From Saccharopolyspora galaxeae (GTDB lineage: Bacteria > Actinomycetota > Actinomycetes > Mycobacteriales > Pseudonocardiaceae): 64,000 nt of DNA. Every line of letters begins with the position of its first letter. Position 1 is the first letter of the stretch. This document shows positions 17,784 to 24,930 of the stretch, one piece after another. Position numbers and translations under genes: made by a program. Under the pieces are notes generated by a model that saw only the letters and a list, made by a program, of their open reading frames with translations, did not search any database and had not been told where the DNA came from. The stretch spans positions 186,001 through 250,000 of the forward strand of contig NZ_JADDUE010000001.1 in assembly GCF_016526145.1 (NCBI RefSeq). Direction: 5' to 3'.

Positions 17784-18296
17784 ATGGGGATGTTCGATTG
17801 GCTCACCGGCACGAAGCGACCGGGGACCGGCGTGCAACCGCGTCCCGTGCACGAGGTGCACGAGGCGCTGCTGACGGTGAACGATCCGGCCGCGCCGTAC
17901 CTGGTCCGGGACGGCTCGGCGGAGTCGGTCGACCTGGTAGCGGAGTGGCGCATCGTTGATGCCGACTGGTACACGTTTTTCGCTAAAGTCGGCCTCACCA
18001 GGACGTTCAAGGTGCTGATGCGATACGACCCGCAGCAGTGCGAAGTCCGCTCGGTCGATGAGGAATGGCAGGTCGAGTGGAAATCCGGCGTGCCGGAGCT
18101 GTCCCGCTCTGTGGAGAAGCATCGTGGGCAGAAGCGTGAGGTTTCGTTCCAGAAAACGTTCGCCTTCAATAAGAAAGGCGAATACGACAAGGTCGTGGAC
18201 TACAAGTTTTCCACGGGTGAGCTGAAGAACCCATTGCAGGACGCAGTGATCGGGTGCGGCTGGACCTGGCGTGCGGTCAGCTTTGGAAAGCTCTGA
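17784..18296 (+). CDS. Hypothetical protein beside the T7SS-like cluster
   Basis: A 170-residue protein beginning MGMFDWLTG; no family is recognised. A conserved-looking body mixes aromatic strands (AEWRIVDADWYTFFAKVGL, EEWQVEWKSG) with Lys-rich segments (FQKTFAFNKKGEYDKVVDYK) and ends GCGWTWRAVSFGKL. No signal peptide or membrane helix. GGAGGG at 17766-17771 suits ATG 17784 best, though ATG 17772 and 17790 are also in frame. It precedes the WXG100-like genes by about 180 bp on the same strand and may be a chaperone or immunity-type partner. That role is a guess from position only. Confidence 0.6.
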   Translation: MGMFDWLTGTKRPGTGVQPRPVHEVHEALLTVNDPAAPYLVRDGSAESVDLVAEWRIVDADWYTFFAKVGLTRTFKVLMRYDPQQCEVRSVDEEWQVEWKSGVPELSRSVEKHRGQKREVSFQKTFAFNKKGEYDKVVDYKFSTGELKNPLQDAVIGCGWTWRAVSFGKL

Positions 18297-18478
18297 GGAT
18301 CGACGGGCCCGAAAAGCTCCGCGTTGGTTCCGAAGCAACACGATGGTCAGCGGTAGCGGTAGTCCGCGTCGGGATATTCACGAGCTGCGGGGTCGTTCCC
18401 CGGGGGAAGGTTAGGCGTATCCGGAATCGGTCAATTTGAACGGGGTCCGGGTATGCTCTGAAAGAAGAGGATTTGCGC

Positions 18479-18781
18479 ATGGGGGAAGGCTTCGATGTGG
18501 GCCCCGAAGAATTGCGGAAGCTGGCGTCGAACATATCCGAAGTGGTGAGCGAATCCGATGCTGAAGTATTCGCGCGGATCGGCCGCGACGGAATGGATTT
18601 CGGGCACGGCGCGCTGAGCGCGGCTTTCCGCGACTTTTGCTCGGGTCTGGAGTCCTCGGTGAACGTGCTGAAACAGACCGCGGAATCGGCGGGCGATTCG
18701 CTGCGCGAATCCGCGCGGACTTACGAGGTGGGCGACGACGCGGCACGGCAGTCAATCCAGCAATCCGATGGGGGCGTCTGA
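18479..18781 (+). CDS. WXG100-like / ESX-associated small protein
   Basis: A 100-residue helical protein of the size of type VII secretion substrates and partners. The opening FDVGPEELRKLASNISEV is characteristic of the actinobacterial ESX-1-associated family (DUF2580-like), and the C-terminal half is a second helix (SSVNVLKQTAESAGDSLRES) ending near a YEVGDDAA segment that resembles the YxxxD/E export signal. The ATG at 18479 has AGAAGAGG eight bases upstream. Its stop overlaps the ATG of the next gene by one base. Likely forms a heterodimer with the N-terminal domain of that protein. Confidence 0.8.
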   Translation: MGEGFDVGPEELRKLASNISEVVSESDAEVFARIGRDGMDFGHGALSAAFRDFCSGLESSVNVLKQTAESAGDSLRESARTYEVGDDAARQSIQQSDGGV

Positions 18782-20028
18782 TGGCGGCGGAACTGGGGCA
18801 GACCACCGATCCGAAGGCGCTCGTGCCGGGCGAACCGGACGCGATCGATGGGAAGGCCCGCGAACTGCGCGTCGAGGGACACAAGCTGTCCGGCATCGGC
18901 GATGAGTTGAAGCGGGTCGATGTCGGCAGCTGGAAGGGCGAGGCCAGCGAAGGGTTCACGACTGCTTTCAGCAAGGAACCGCCGAAATGGCTCAAGAGCA
19001 GCGATGCGGTCGAAGACGCTTGCCGTGCCTTGATCGAGTACGCGCACACGTTGCGCTGGGCACAATCTCAGGCGGCTCAAGCCGTTGAACTCTGGGAGCA
19101 GGGCGAAGTGGCGACAGGGCAAGCCACCGCAGCGCACCAGGCGGCGATGGAACGCGCTAACGCGAACGAAGCGGCGGGTGGCCCGTCGAGCGTTCTGGGT
19201 GCCTCCTCGGACCCGGGAGAGAAGCTGCGGCAAGAAGCGCGTGAACAGCTCGACCGGGCTCGCAACCAGGTCGACGAGGTGGGGATGCGTACCGCTGGCG
19301 CCGTCGGCGGTCGGCCGGGTGCAGGACAAGGCGCGCTCGGTGCGCTTGTCGATGCTGTGACCAGTACATGGAAAACGGACGGCAAGGCCGGGGTCAGCGG
19401 GCCGGGCGCCGGGGTCGCAGCCTCCGGAGCAGGACCGAAAGGCCAGCTGGGGCAGATTCGTGCCTATGCCGAACTCGCCAAGGCCAGTGCCGAGGGGTCG
19501 GTGAGCAACGACCTGTTCAAACTCAGCGGCAAGGCAGAAGCGGGCGTGCTGGCCGAAGCCACAGCGTCCGCGTCCTTCAGCAAAGACGGCGTCGCGGGAA
19601 CCGCCGAAGCGATGCTCGGGGCGAAAGCTAGTGCGGAGACCAAGGCCGAGGCTGGTCCGCTGGCGGTCGGCGGCAAGGCCGAAGGGATGGCAGGTGCACG
19701 CGCCGGCGCCAGCACGACGCTGGGCAAGGGCGGGCTTTCCGCGGAGGCCGACGCGTTCGCAGGCGCGAAGGGTAGCGTCGAAGGAAGCGCCGATGTCGGC
19801 GGTATCGGTGTGACCGGCAATGCCGAGGGATGGGCCGGTGCCGGCGCCGAAGCCGGAGTTGATTTCGGCATGAACGAGGACGGGGAATTCGAGATCGGCG
19901 CAAACGCGGGGTTGGCCCCGGGGCTCGGCGGCAAACTGGGGTTCGAAGTCACCGTCGACCCGGCCAAGGTCACCAAAACCGCTGGCGATGCCGCCGGTGC
20001 CGTCGGCGATTTCGTCGGACTCTCCTGA
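18781..20028 (+). CDS. Putative T7SS secreted WXG protein with Ala/Gly-rich repeat C-terminus
   Basis: A 415-residue protein. Residues about 1-130 are a helical WXG-type export domain (WKGEASEGF, then WLKSSDAVEDACRALIEYA). A charged linker follows (EKLRQEAREQLDRARNQV). From about residue 230 to 400 the sequence is a run of degenerate units, rich in Ala, Gly and short side chains, such as AEAMLGAKASAETKAEAG, AEGMAGARAGAS and AEGWAGAGAEAG, ending GGKLGFEVTVDPAKV. The pattern predicts a beta-rich repeat structure rather than a catalytic toxin; I see no nuclease or glycohydrolase motif. It is coupled to the small ESX-like gene and should be secreted by a type VII system encoded elsewhere. Confidence 0.75.
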   Translation: MAAELGQTTDPKALVPGEPDAIDGKARELRVEGHKLSGIGDELKRVDVGSWKGEASEGFTTAFSKEPPKWLKSSDAVEDACRALIEYAHTLRWAQSQAAQAVELWEQGEVATGQATAAHQAAMERANANEAAGGPSSVLGASSDPGEKLRQEAREQLDRARNQVDEVGMRTAGAVGGRPGAGQGALGALVDAVTSTWKTDGKAGVSGPGAGVAASGAGPKGQLGQIRAYAELAKASAEGSVSNDLFKLSGKAEAGVLAEATASASFSKDGVAGTAEAMLGAKASAETKAEAGPLAVGGKAEGMAGARAGASTTLGKGGLSAEADAFAGAKGSVEGSADVGGIGVTGNAEGWAGAGAEAGVDFGMNEDGEFEIGANAGLAPGLGGKLGFEVTVDPAKVTKTAGDAAGAVGDFVGLS

Positions 20029-20077
20029 CCGCCACAGCGCATGGCCGCCCCGCCTGTACCACCGAATGGAGTTCGAA

Positions 20078-20566
20078 ATGGTCACGTCGATGCCGGTGCC
20101 GCTCAACTTCCGGCTGCCGGACGGTTGGACGCCTGCCCGCCCGGACGACGTCGGCGCCCCGGGCGCCGCCTTCGTCGCACTGCGCACGGCCTCGCAAGGT
20201 CCCGGCTTCACCACCAACATCACGATCGACGGCGAACATCGTTCGGATGAAGTGGAGCTGCCGACGATTGCCGACGAGTCGGTGCAGCAGCTGGCGGACG
20301 CCGGTTCCCAGGTTTCCGTGCTGAAGCGGACCGAAGTGGGGGATGCGGAATCCCCCGGGCTCACCCAGTTGCTGAAGATCGTCACGATGACCGGTGACGA
20401 GGTGCAGGACTTGACGCAATGCCAGGTTTACTTGGAAATGCCTGATGTGCACCAGCCGCAGCATCGCGCTGTGGTGCGGCTGGTGCTCACTGCCCCGGCC
20501 GAGGAGATCGACGGGTTGCTGCCACAGTTCCAGCTGTTCGTGGACTCGGTGCGGTCGAAGAACTGA
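20078..20566 (+). CDS. Hypothetical protein, DcrB/DUF1795-like
   Basis: A 162-residue protein that begins with a predicted globular domain without a signal peptide (VPLNFRLPDGWTP). The pattern of strands and two helices (AAFVALRTAS, ADESVQQLADAGSQVSVLK, and a final IDGLLPQFQLFVDSVR) resembles the Mog1/PsbP/DUF1795 fold, also seen in LpqN-type proteins near ESX loci. This is a fold-level resemblance judged by eye. The ATG at 20078 has GGAG seven bases upstream. It follows the WXG protein by 49 bp and likely belongs to the same transcript. Confidence 0.65.
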   Translation: MVTSMPVPLNFRLPDGWTPARPDDVGAPGAAFVALRTASQGPGFTTNITIDGEHRSDEVELPTIADESVQQLADAGSQVSVLKRTEVGDAESPGLTQLLKIVTMTGDEVQDLTQCQVYLEMPDVHQPQHRAVVRLVLTAPAEEIDGLLPQFQLFVDSVRSKN

Positions 20567-20764
20567 TCGGTCGCCTGCTGCACCGGGATTCGGTGCTGGG
20601 GGGTGTTGAACGGCCGGATACCGGGTTGCCACCGTGCGGGCAGCAGTGCGTGAACAGTTTTCAAAAGGGCTTCCCGGTGCGTCGAACTGTGCCACGATCC
20701 GATCGGATCAGCTTTCCGGCCTGGGGTTTCCCGGCCGGGCCGCGTGCTGGGAGGTCGGTGCACC

Positions 20765-22075
20765 GTGTTCGCTCGCCGGATCGTGGTCGTCGGAACCGGT
20801 TACGTCGGGTTGACCACCGGGGCGTGTCTGGCGTCGCTGGGGCATCGGGTGGTGTGCAGCGATGTGGACGCGGCGAAGGTGGCGCGCTTGTCCCGCGGTG
20901 AGGTGGGGATCCTCGAACCCGGGCTCGCCGAGCTTGTCGCCGAGGGGATCGCGGCGGGGCGGCTGGAGTTCGCGGTCGGTTCGGCGGGTGCGGTCGTCGA
21001 TGCCGAGGTGGTGTTCCTGTGCGTGCCGACTCCGATGGGGGCCGACGGCGCGGCGGATCTGGCGGCGGTGGAGTCGGTCGTGTCCGAGGTCGCCTGCGCG
21101 CTGCCTACCGGGTGCGTGCTGGTGTGCAAGTCGACCGTGCCGGTCGGTACCTCGGCGCGGGTGGCCGAGCTGGTCGGGCGACCGGACGTGCCGACCGTGT
21201 CCAACCCGGAGTTCCTGCGCGAAGGTTCCGCGGTGCACGACTTCCTCAACCCCGACCGGATCGTCGTCGGATCCGACTCGCAGGACGCCGCCGAGCGGGT
21301 CGCCGCGCTCTACGCGCGCCTCGGAGCGCCGACCGTGCTGACCGACGCCGCCAGCGCCGAACTGGTCAAGTACGCGGCGAACTGCTTCCTGGCCACCAAG
21401 TTGTCCTACGTGAACGCGGTGGCCGAGCTGTGCGAGCGGCTCGGCGCGAACATCTCCGACGTCACCGAGGGCATGGGCTACGACCGGCGGATCGGGCAGT
21501 CCTTCCTGCAGCCCGGGCCGGGCTGGGGCGGCTCGTGCCTGCCGAAGGACACCGCGGCGATGATGCGGGTCGCCTCGTCGGTGGGATTCGAGTTCGAACT
21601 GCTCGGCGCGGCGATCGACTCGAACGCGCGGCAGCGCGAGCGCGTGGTGGACAAGGTCGCCGACGCGTGCGGGGAAGGCTTGCGGCGCTCGCTGGAGGGG
21701 GTGCGGCTGGGCCTGCTCGGGCTCACTTTCAAGGCGGGCACCGACGACCTGCGGGATTCTCCGGCGCTGGCGGTCGCGGAGCTGCTGGCCGCGCGGGGTG
21801 CGGAGCTGGTGGCCTGCGACCCGGGGTTGTGCGGTGACGAGCCGGGCCTGCAGGGCGTGGTTTCGCTGGTCGACGACCCGTACGAGGCGGCGAAGGGATC
21901 GGCGGGGCTCGTGGTGCTGACCGAGTGGCCGCAATTCCGGGCGCTGGAGTGGCCGCGCGTGGCCGGGCTGCTGGCCGGGCCGGTCGTGGTGGACACCCGC
22001 AACCACCTCGACCCGGACATGCTGCGCCGCGCGGGAATCACCTGCCACGGCGCCGGACGGGTCGCCGTGGGTTGA
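20765..22075 (+). CDS. UDP-glucose 6-dehydrogenase
   Basis: A 436-residue enzyme that oxidises UDP-glucose to UDP-glucuronate with two NAD+. The N-terminal Rossmann motif is VVVGTGYVGLTTGACLA. The catalytic Lys lies in LVKYAANCFLATK, and the catalytic Cys in GWGGSCLPKDTAAM. The C-terminal domain carries LGLTFKAGTDDLRDSP, the second nucleotide-binding element. The GTG at 20765 follows GGGAGG by 11 bases and places the Rossmann strand at the N-terminus. The product feeds glucuronate-containing surface polysaccharides, consistent with the glycosyltransferase fusion about 3 kb downstream. Confidence 0.93.
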   Translation: MFARRIVVVGTGYVGLTTGACLASLGHRVVCSDVDAAKVARLSRGEVGILEPGLAELVAEGIAAGRLEFAVGSAGAVVDAEVVFLCVPTPMGADGAADLAAVESVVSEVACALPTGCVLVCKSTVPVGTSARVAELVGRPDVPTVSNPEFLREGSAVHDFLNPDRIVVGSDSQDAAERVAALYARLGAPTVLTDAASAELVKYAANCFLATKLSYVNAVAELCERLGANISDVTEGMGYDRRIGQSFLQPGPGWGGSCLPKDTAAMMRVASSVGFEFELLGAAIDSNARQRERVVDKVADACGEGLRRSLEGVRLGLLGLTFKAGTDDLRDSPALAVAELLAARGAELVACDPGLCGDEPGLQGVVSLVDDPYEAAKGSAGLVVLTEWPQFRALEWPRVAGLLAGPVVVDTRNHLDPDMLRRAGITCHGAGRVAVG

Positions 22076-22096
22076 GTCCGCTGAGCACTGCTCTGT

Positions 22097-22134
22097 TGAT
22101 CGACCCGGGCGCCGTCGGAGGGCGCCCGCGATCA
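22097..22134 (+). terminator. Hairpin terminator after UDP-glucose dehydrogenase
   Basis: An inner GC stem (22106-22113 with 22121-22128) and an outer TGATCG/CGATCA stem separated by a 3-nt bulge, with a 7-nt loop, 21 bp after the stop. Confidence 0.65.
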
Positions 22135-22281
22135 GCTCGCAACCTGTGGACGGTGCCGTTCCAGACGTCTCCGGACGCTTCCGCGGGAACGGGCGGTGGA
22201 CAGCTCGGCGAAGCGAACGTGAACGGTTGACGAGTCGTCCTTCAGCTTTCCGCACTGTGCGGCTTCGCCAGCGGAAACATG

Positions 22282-22394
22282 CCGTCCACAAGTTGTGGAC
22301 AAATCCCGTTTCCACAGGTCCGGCCTGTGGATGAACGGGGTTGTGGGCCGGGTTGTGCACAGCTGTGGATCGAGTTGTCCACAAGTGTGCACAA
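22282..22394. promoter_or_regulatory. Cluster of DnaA-box-like 9-mers
   Basis: Within 113 bp there are two exact copies of the actinomycete DnaA box TTGTCCACA (minus strand 22294-22302, plus strand 22375-22383). Near-matches of 7-8 of 9 occur at 22282-22290, 22308-22316, 22326-22334, 22353-22361, 22364-22372 and 22386-22394, in both orientations. Two weaker ones lie upstream (22145-22153, 22195-22203). The region sits between convergent genes, so a promoter role is unlikely, and no dnaA or dnaN is adjacent. It could be a DnaA-titration locus (datA-like) or a secondary initiator-binding site. Confidence 0.75.
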
Positions 22395-22429
22395 CTGCGA
22401 TTCGCGCCGCGCCGGCGAGCACCGCAGGC

Positions 22430-23092
22430 TCACGCCCCGAGCCGGTAGCCCATGCCGCGCACCGTCCGAATCCGGTCGCTGCCGATCTTGCGCCGCAGCG
22501 CGCGGACGTAGACGTCCACGACGTTGGAACCGGGATCGAAGTCGTAACCCCACACGTGCGAGAGGATCTGCTCCCGGGACAGCACCTGCCCGGAATGCCG
22601 CAAGAACAGCTCCAGCATCGCGAACTCCCGCGCCGTGAGGTCCACCGTCGAATCCGGCAGCTGCACCCGGCGGGTCCGCAGGTCCAGCGACAGCTCCCCC
22701 TCGCGCAGCACCGTCACGTCCGGCGTGCGCTCCGCCGAGCGCAGCCGCAGCCGCACCCGCGCCAGCAGCTCCTCGAACCGGAACGGCTTGGTCATGTAGT
22801 CGTCCGCGCCGCCTTCCAGCCCGGCGACCGTGTCGCTGACCGAGTCCCGCGCCGTCAGGATGATCACCGGGATGCTCACCTGCCGCGCCCGGACCTGCTG
22901 CAGCACCGCGAAGCCGTCCGGACCCGGCAGCCCCAGGTCGAGCACCGCCAAGTCGAAATCACCACTGATCAGGTGCCGGAACGCGCTGTCCCCGTCGCCG
23001 ACCGAGGTGGTGCTGAACCCGTTCGCGCGCAGCCCCTTCTCCAGGAACGCCGCGATCCGCCCCTCGTCCTCGATGATCAGGATCTTGCTCAT
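22430..23092 (-). CDS. OmpR/PhoB-type response regulator
   Basis: A 220-residue two-domain regulator. The receiver has the acidic pair in IIEDEG, the phospho-acceptor Asp in AVLDLGLPGPDG, Thr in ILTARD and Lys in YMTKPF. The C-terminal winged helix starts near residue 125 and includes DLTAREFAMLELFL and a typical recognition helix region (NVVDVYVRALRRKIG). Its ATG overlaps the stop of the kinase gene (ATGA). It is last in a three-gene operon. The kinase has a large external sensor, so it likely responds to an envelope signal. Confidence 0.93.
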   Translation of the reverse strand: MSKILIIEDEGRIAAFLEKGLRANGFSTTSVGDGDSAFRHLISGDFDLAVLDLGLPGPDGFAVLQQVRARQVSIPVIILTARDSVSDTVAGLEGGADDYMTKPFRFEELLARVRLRLRSAERTPDVTVLREGELSLDLRTRRVQLPDSTVDLTAREFAMLELFLRHSGQVLSREQILSHVWGYDFDPGSNVVDVYVRALRRKIGSDRIRTVRGMGYRLGA

Positions 23093-24543
23093 CAGTGCGC
23101 CTCCTCGGCGGTCGGGGAAGGGGCGGTCGCCGGCGGCCGGGCGGGCAGCTCGAGGGTGAACGTGGCCCCGGACCCGGGTTCGGAGCGCACCCGGACGGCG
23201 CCGTGGTGCGCTTCGGCGATCGCGGCCACGATCGCCAGCCCCAGCCCGGCACCGCCGCGGCGCCCGGAGCTGCCGTGCGCGAACCGGCCGAAGATCCGCT
23301 CCACCTCGGCGGCCTCGACGCCCGGCCCGCGGTCGGTCACCCACAGCGCCAGGCGCCCGCGGTCCAGCGCAGAGCCGAGCCGGATCTCCGATCCGTCCTC
23401 GGTGTGCTGCACCGCGTTCTGCGCTAGCTGCACCATCGCCTGGGTCAGCCGTTGCGGGTCGACCACCACGTCGCCCTCGCCGATGCTCTCCAACACCCAT
23501 CTGCGGTCCCCGAGCGAGCGGACCTTCGCCTCGATGTCGCTGGTCAGCTCCGCCAGCGGGAATTCGGTGGGCGTCACGAAATCCGGCCGGTCGGCCTTGG
23601 CCAGCATCAGCAGTTCCTCGACGATGCGGGTCATCCGGTCCAGCTCGTCGGTGCACAACCGGACCACCTCGTCGCGCTCGGCCGGGTCGTCCCCGAGCAG
23701 TTCGAGGTGTCCGCGCACGATCGTGATCGGGGTGCGCAGCTCGTGGCTGGCGTCGTCGACGAACTGCCGCTGGGTGCGGAACGCGGCCTCCAGCCGGTCC
23801 AGCATCGCGTTGAACTGGTAGGCCAGCGCGGCGATGTCGTCGCGCCCCTCGACCGGGATGCGCCGGGTCAGGTCGTGCTCGCTGATCTCGGCCGCGGTGT
23901 GCCGCACGGTGCGCACCGGCGCCAGGATGGCGCCCGCGACCACCCACGAAGAACCGGCGGCCAGCAGCACGCCGAACGCGCTGACCAGCGTGAGCGTCTG
24001 CGCGGCGCGGCGGACCTCGGCGAGTTCGTGCTCGGTGAAGTGCGCGGTGACGAACCACGCCCGCCCGCCCTGGGCGGTCACCGCCTGCACCTTCACCCAG
24101 CGCACCGGTCCGGCACCGGTCTGCGCGGTGCCGTGCGCGCGGGGGTCGGCGGTGATGCGTTCCAGCAGGCCGGGTTCCTGCACCGCCCGCTTGGTGCCGG
24201 TGTCCTGCGACTGCATCCGCCAGTCCAGGCCGGTCGGGGTCTGCCACGCCCCGATCAGCGCCTCCCAGGCGTCCGGGTACTGGCGGCCGAGGTGGGAGTC
24301 GAACAGCTGCGCCGGGTCGCCGAGCAGCGCGCCGGTGGCGGGGTCGCGCCCGGTGCGGGCGTAGTTGACGAACTCGCCGACTTCCTGCTCCATCGAGCCG
24401 GTGACCTTGTTCATCGCCTCGTTGTGCAGGAACTGCCACACCAGCAGGACCACCGCGGTCAGCACCGCGACCAGCACGAGCAGCATCCACGCCATGATCT
24501 TCGCGCGGGCGGGGAGGCGGATGCCGCGCAGCGGCTCAGTCAT
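23092..24543 (-). CDS. Membrane sensor histidine kinase
   Basis: A 483-residue kinase. A first transmembrane helix (about residues 15-40) and a second near residue 195 enclose an extracytoplasmic sensor of about 150 residues. HAMP follows (VRTVRHTAAEISEHDLTRRI), then the H-box DDASHELRTPITIVRGHLEL with the phospho-acceptor His, N-box AQNAVQHT, and G-boxes DRGPGV and GGAGLGLAIV. The ATG at 24543 overlaps the upstream small gene by 8 bp, suggesting coupling; ATG 24576 is in frame but further inside that gene. Cognate regulator is immediately downstream. Confidence 0.92.
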   Translation of the reverse strand: MTEPLRGIRLPARAKIMAWMLLVLVAVLTAVVLLVWQFLHNEAMNKVTGSMEQEVGEFVNYARTGRDPATGALLGDPAQLFDSHLGRQYPDAWEALIGAWQTPTGLDWRMQSQDTGTKRAVQEPGLLERITADPRAHGTAQTGAGPVRWVKVQAVTAQGGRAWFVTAHFTEHELAEVRRAAQTLTLVSAFGVLLAAGSSWVVAGAILAPVRTVRHTAAEISEHDLTRRIPVEGRDDIAALAYQFNAMLDRLEAAFRTQRQFVDDASHELRTPITIVRGHLELLGDDPAERDEVVRLCTDELDRMTRIVEELLMLAKADRPDFVTPTEFPLAELTSDIEAKVRSLGDRRWVLESIGEGDVVVDPQRLTQAMVQLAQNAVQHTEDGSEIRLGSALDRGRLALWVTDRGPGVEAAEVERIFGRFAHGSSGRRGGAGLGLAIVAAIAEAHHGAVRVRSEPGSGATFTLELPARPPATAPSPTAEEAH

Positions 24544-24799
24544 CGTCGGGGTCGTCCGGTTCGGGCTCGTCGTCATCGTCCGGTTCGGGTGGCGGCAACT
24601 CCGCGGTCGGGGCGGGGCCGGTGCTCGGCGCGGGCGCCGTCGGCACCGGCGTGGACGGACCGGGGGAGATGCCGACGCGCACTTCGGCGGGCACCTGCGG
24701 AGTTCGCGGGCCTTCGGTCAACGCGTAGCTGAGCACGACGACGAGCAGCGGCAGCGCCAGCGCGGCGAGCAGCAAGGACAACCGGGGCACCGACCGCAT
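24536..24799 (-). CDS. Small membrane-anchored acidic-tail protein
   Basis: An 87-residue protein with an N-terminal hydrophobic helix (about residues 8-28, LLLAALALPLLVVVLSYAL), a Pro/Thr/Ser linker, and a very acidic C-terminus (EPDDDDEPEPDDPDDD). GGAGGG upstream of the ATG supports the start. It is the first gene of the kinase/regulator operon and overlaps the kinase start. The family is not recognised. An acidic exported tail could bind cations or basic peptides and modulate the kinase sensor; this is inference from layout. Confidence 0.65.
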   Translation of the reverse strand: MRSVPRLSLLLAALALPLLVVVLSYALTEGPRTPQVPAEVRVGISPGPSTPVPTAPAPSTGPAPTAELPPPEPDDDDEPEPDDPDDD

Positions 24800-24930
24800 G
24801 GCTCCACCCTCCCGGTCGCGTCGGGGGTGCGCGATGAATTGTGGATGAGAACTCCTTCATGCGAACCGGGTCCGGGGCGCCACGGCGAGGCGCTAGCCTG
24901 CTCGGCGAACGGCGCGCGAGGGGTTTGGAC

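Noticed and set aside
22076-22429. Possible chromosomal origin
   Set aside because: Although rich in DnaA boxes, dnaA, dnaN and an AT-rich unwinding element are not seen nearby; treated as a box cluster instead.
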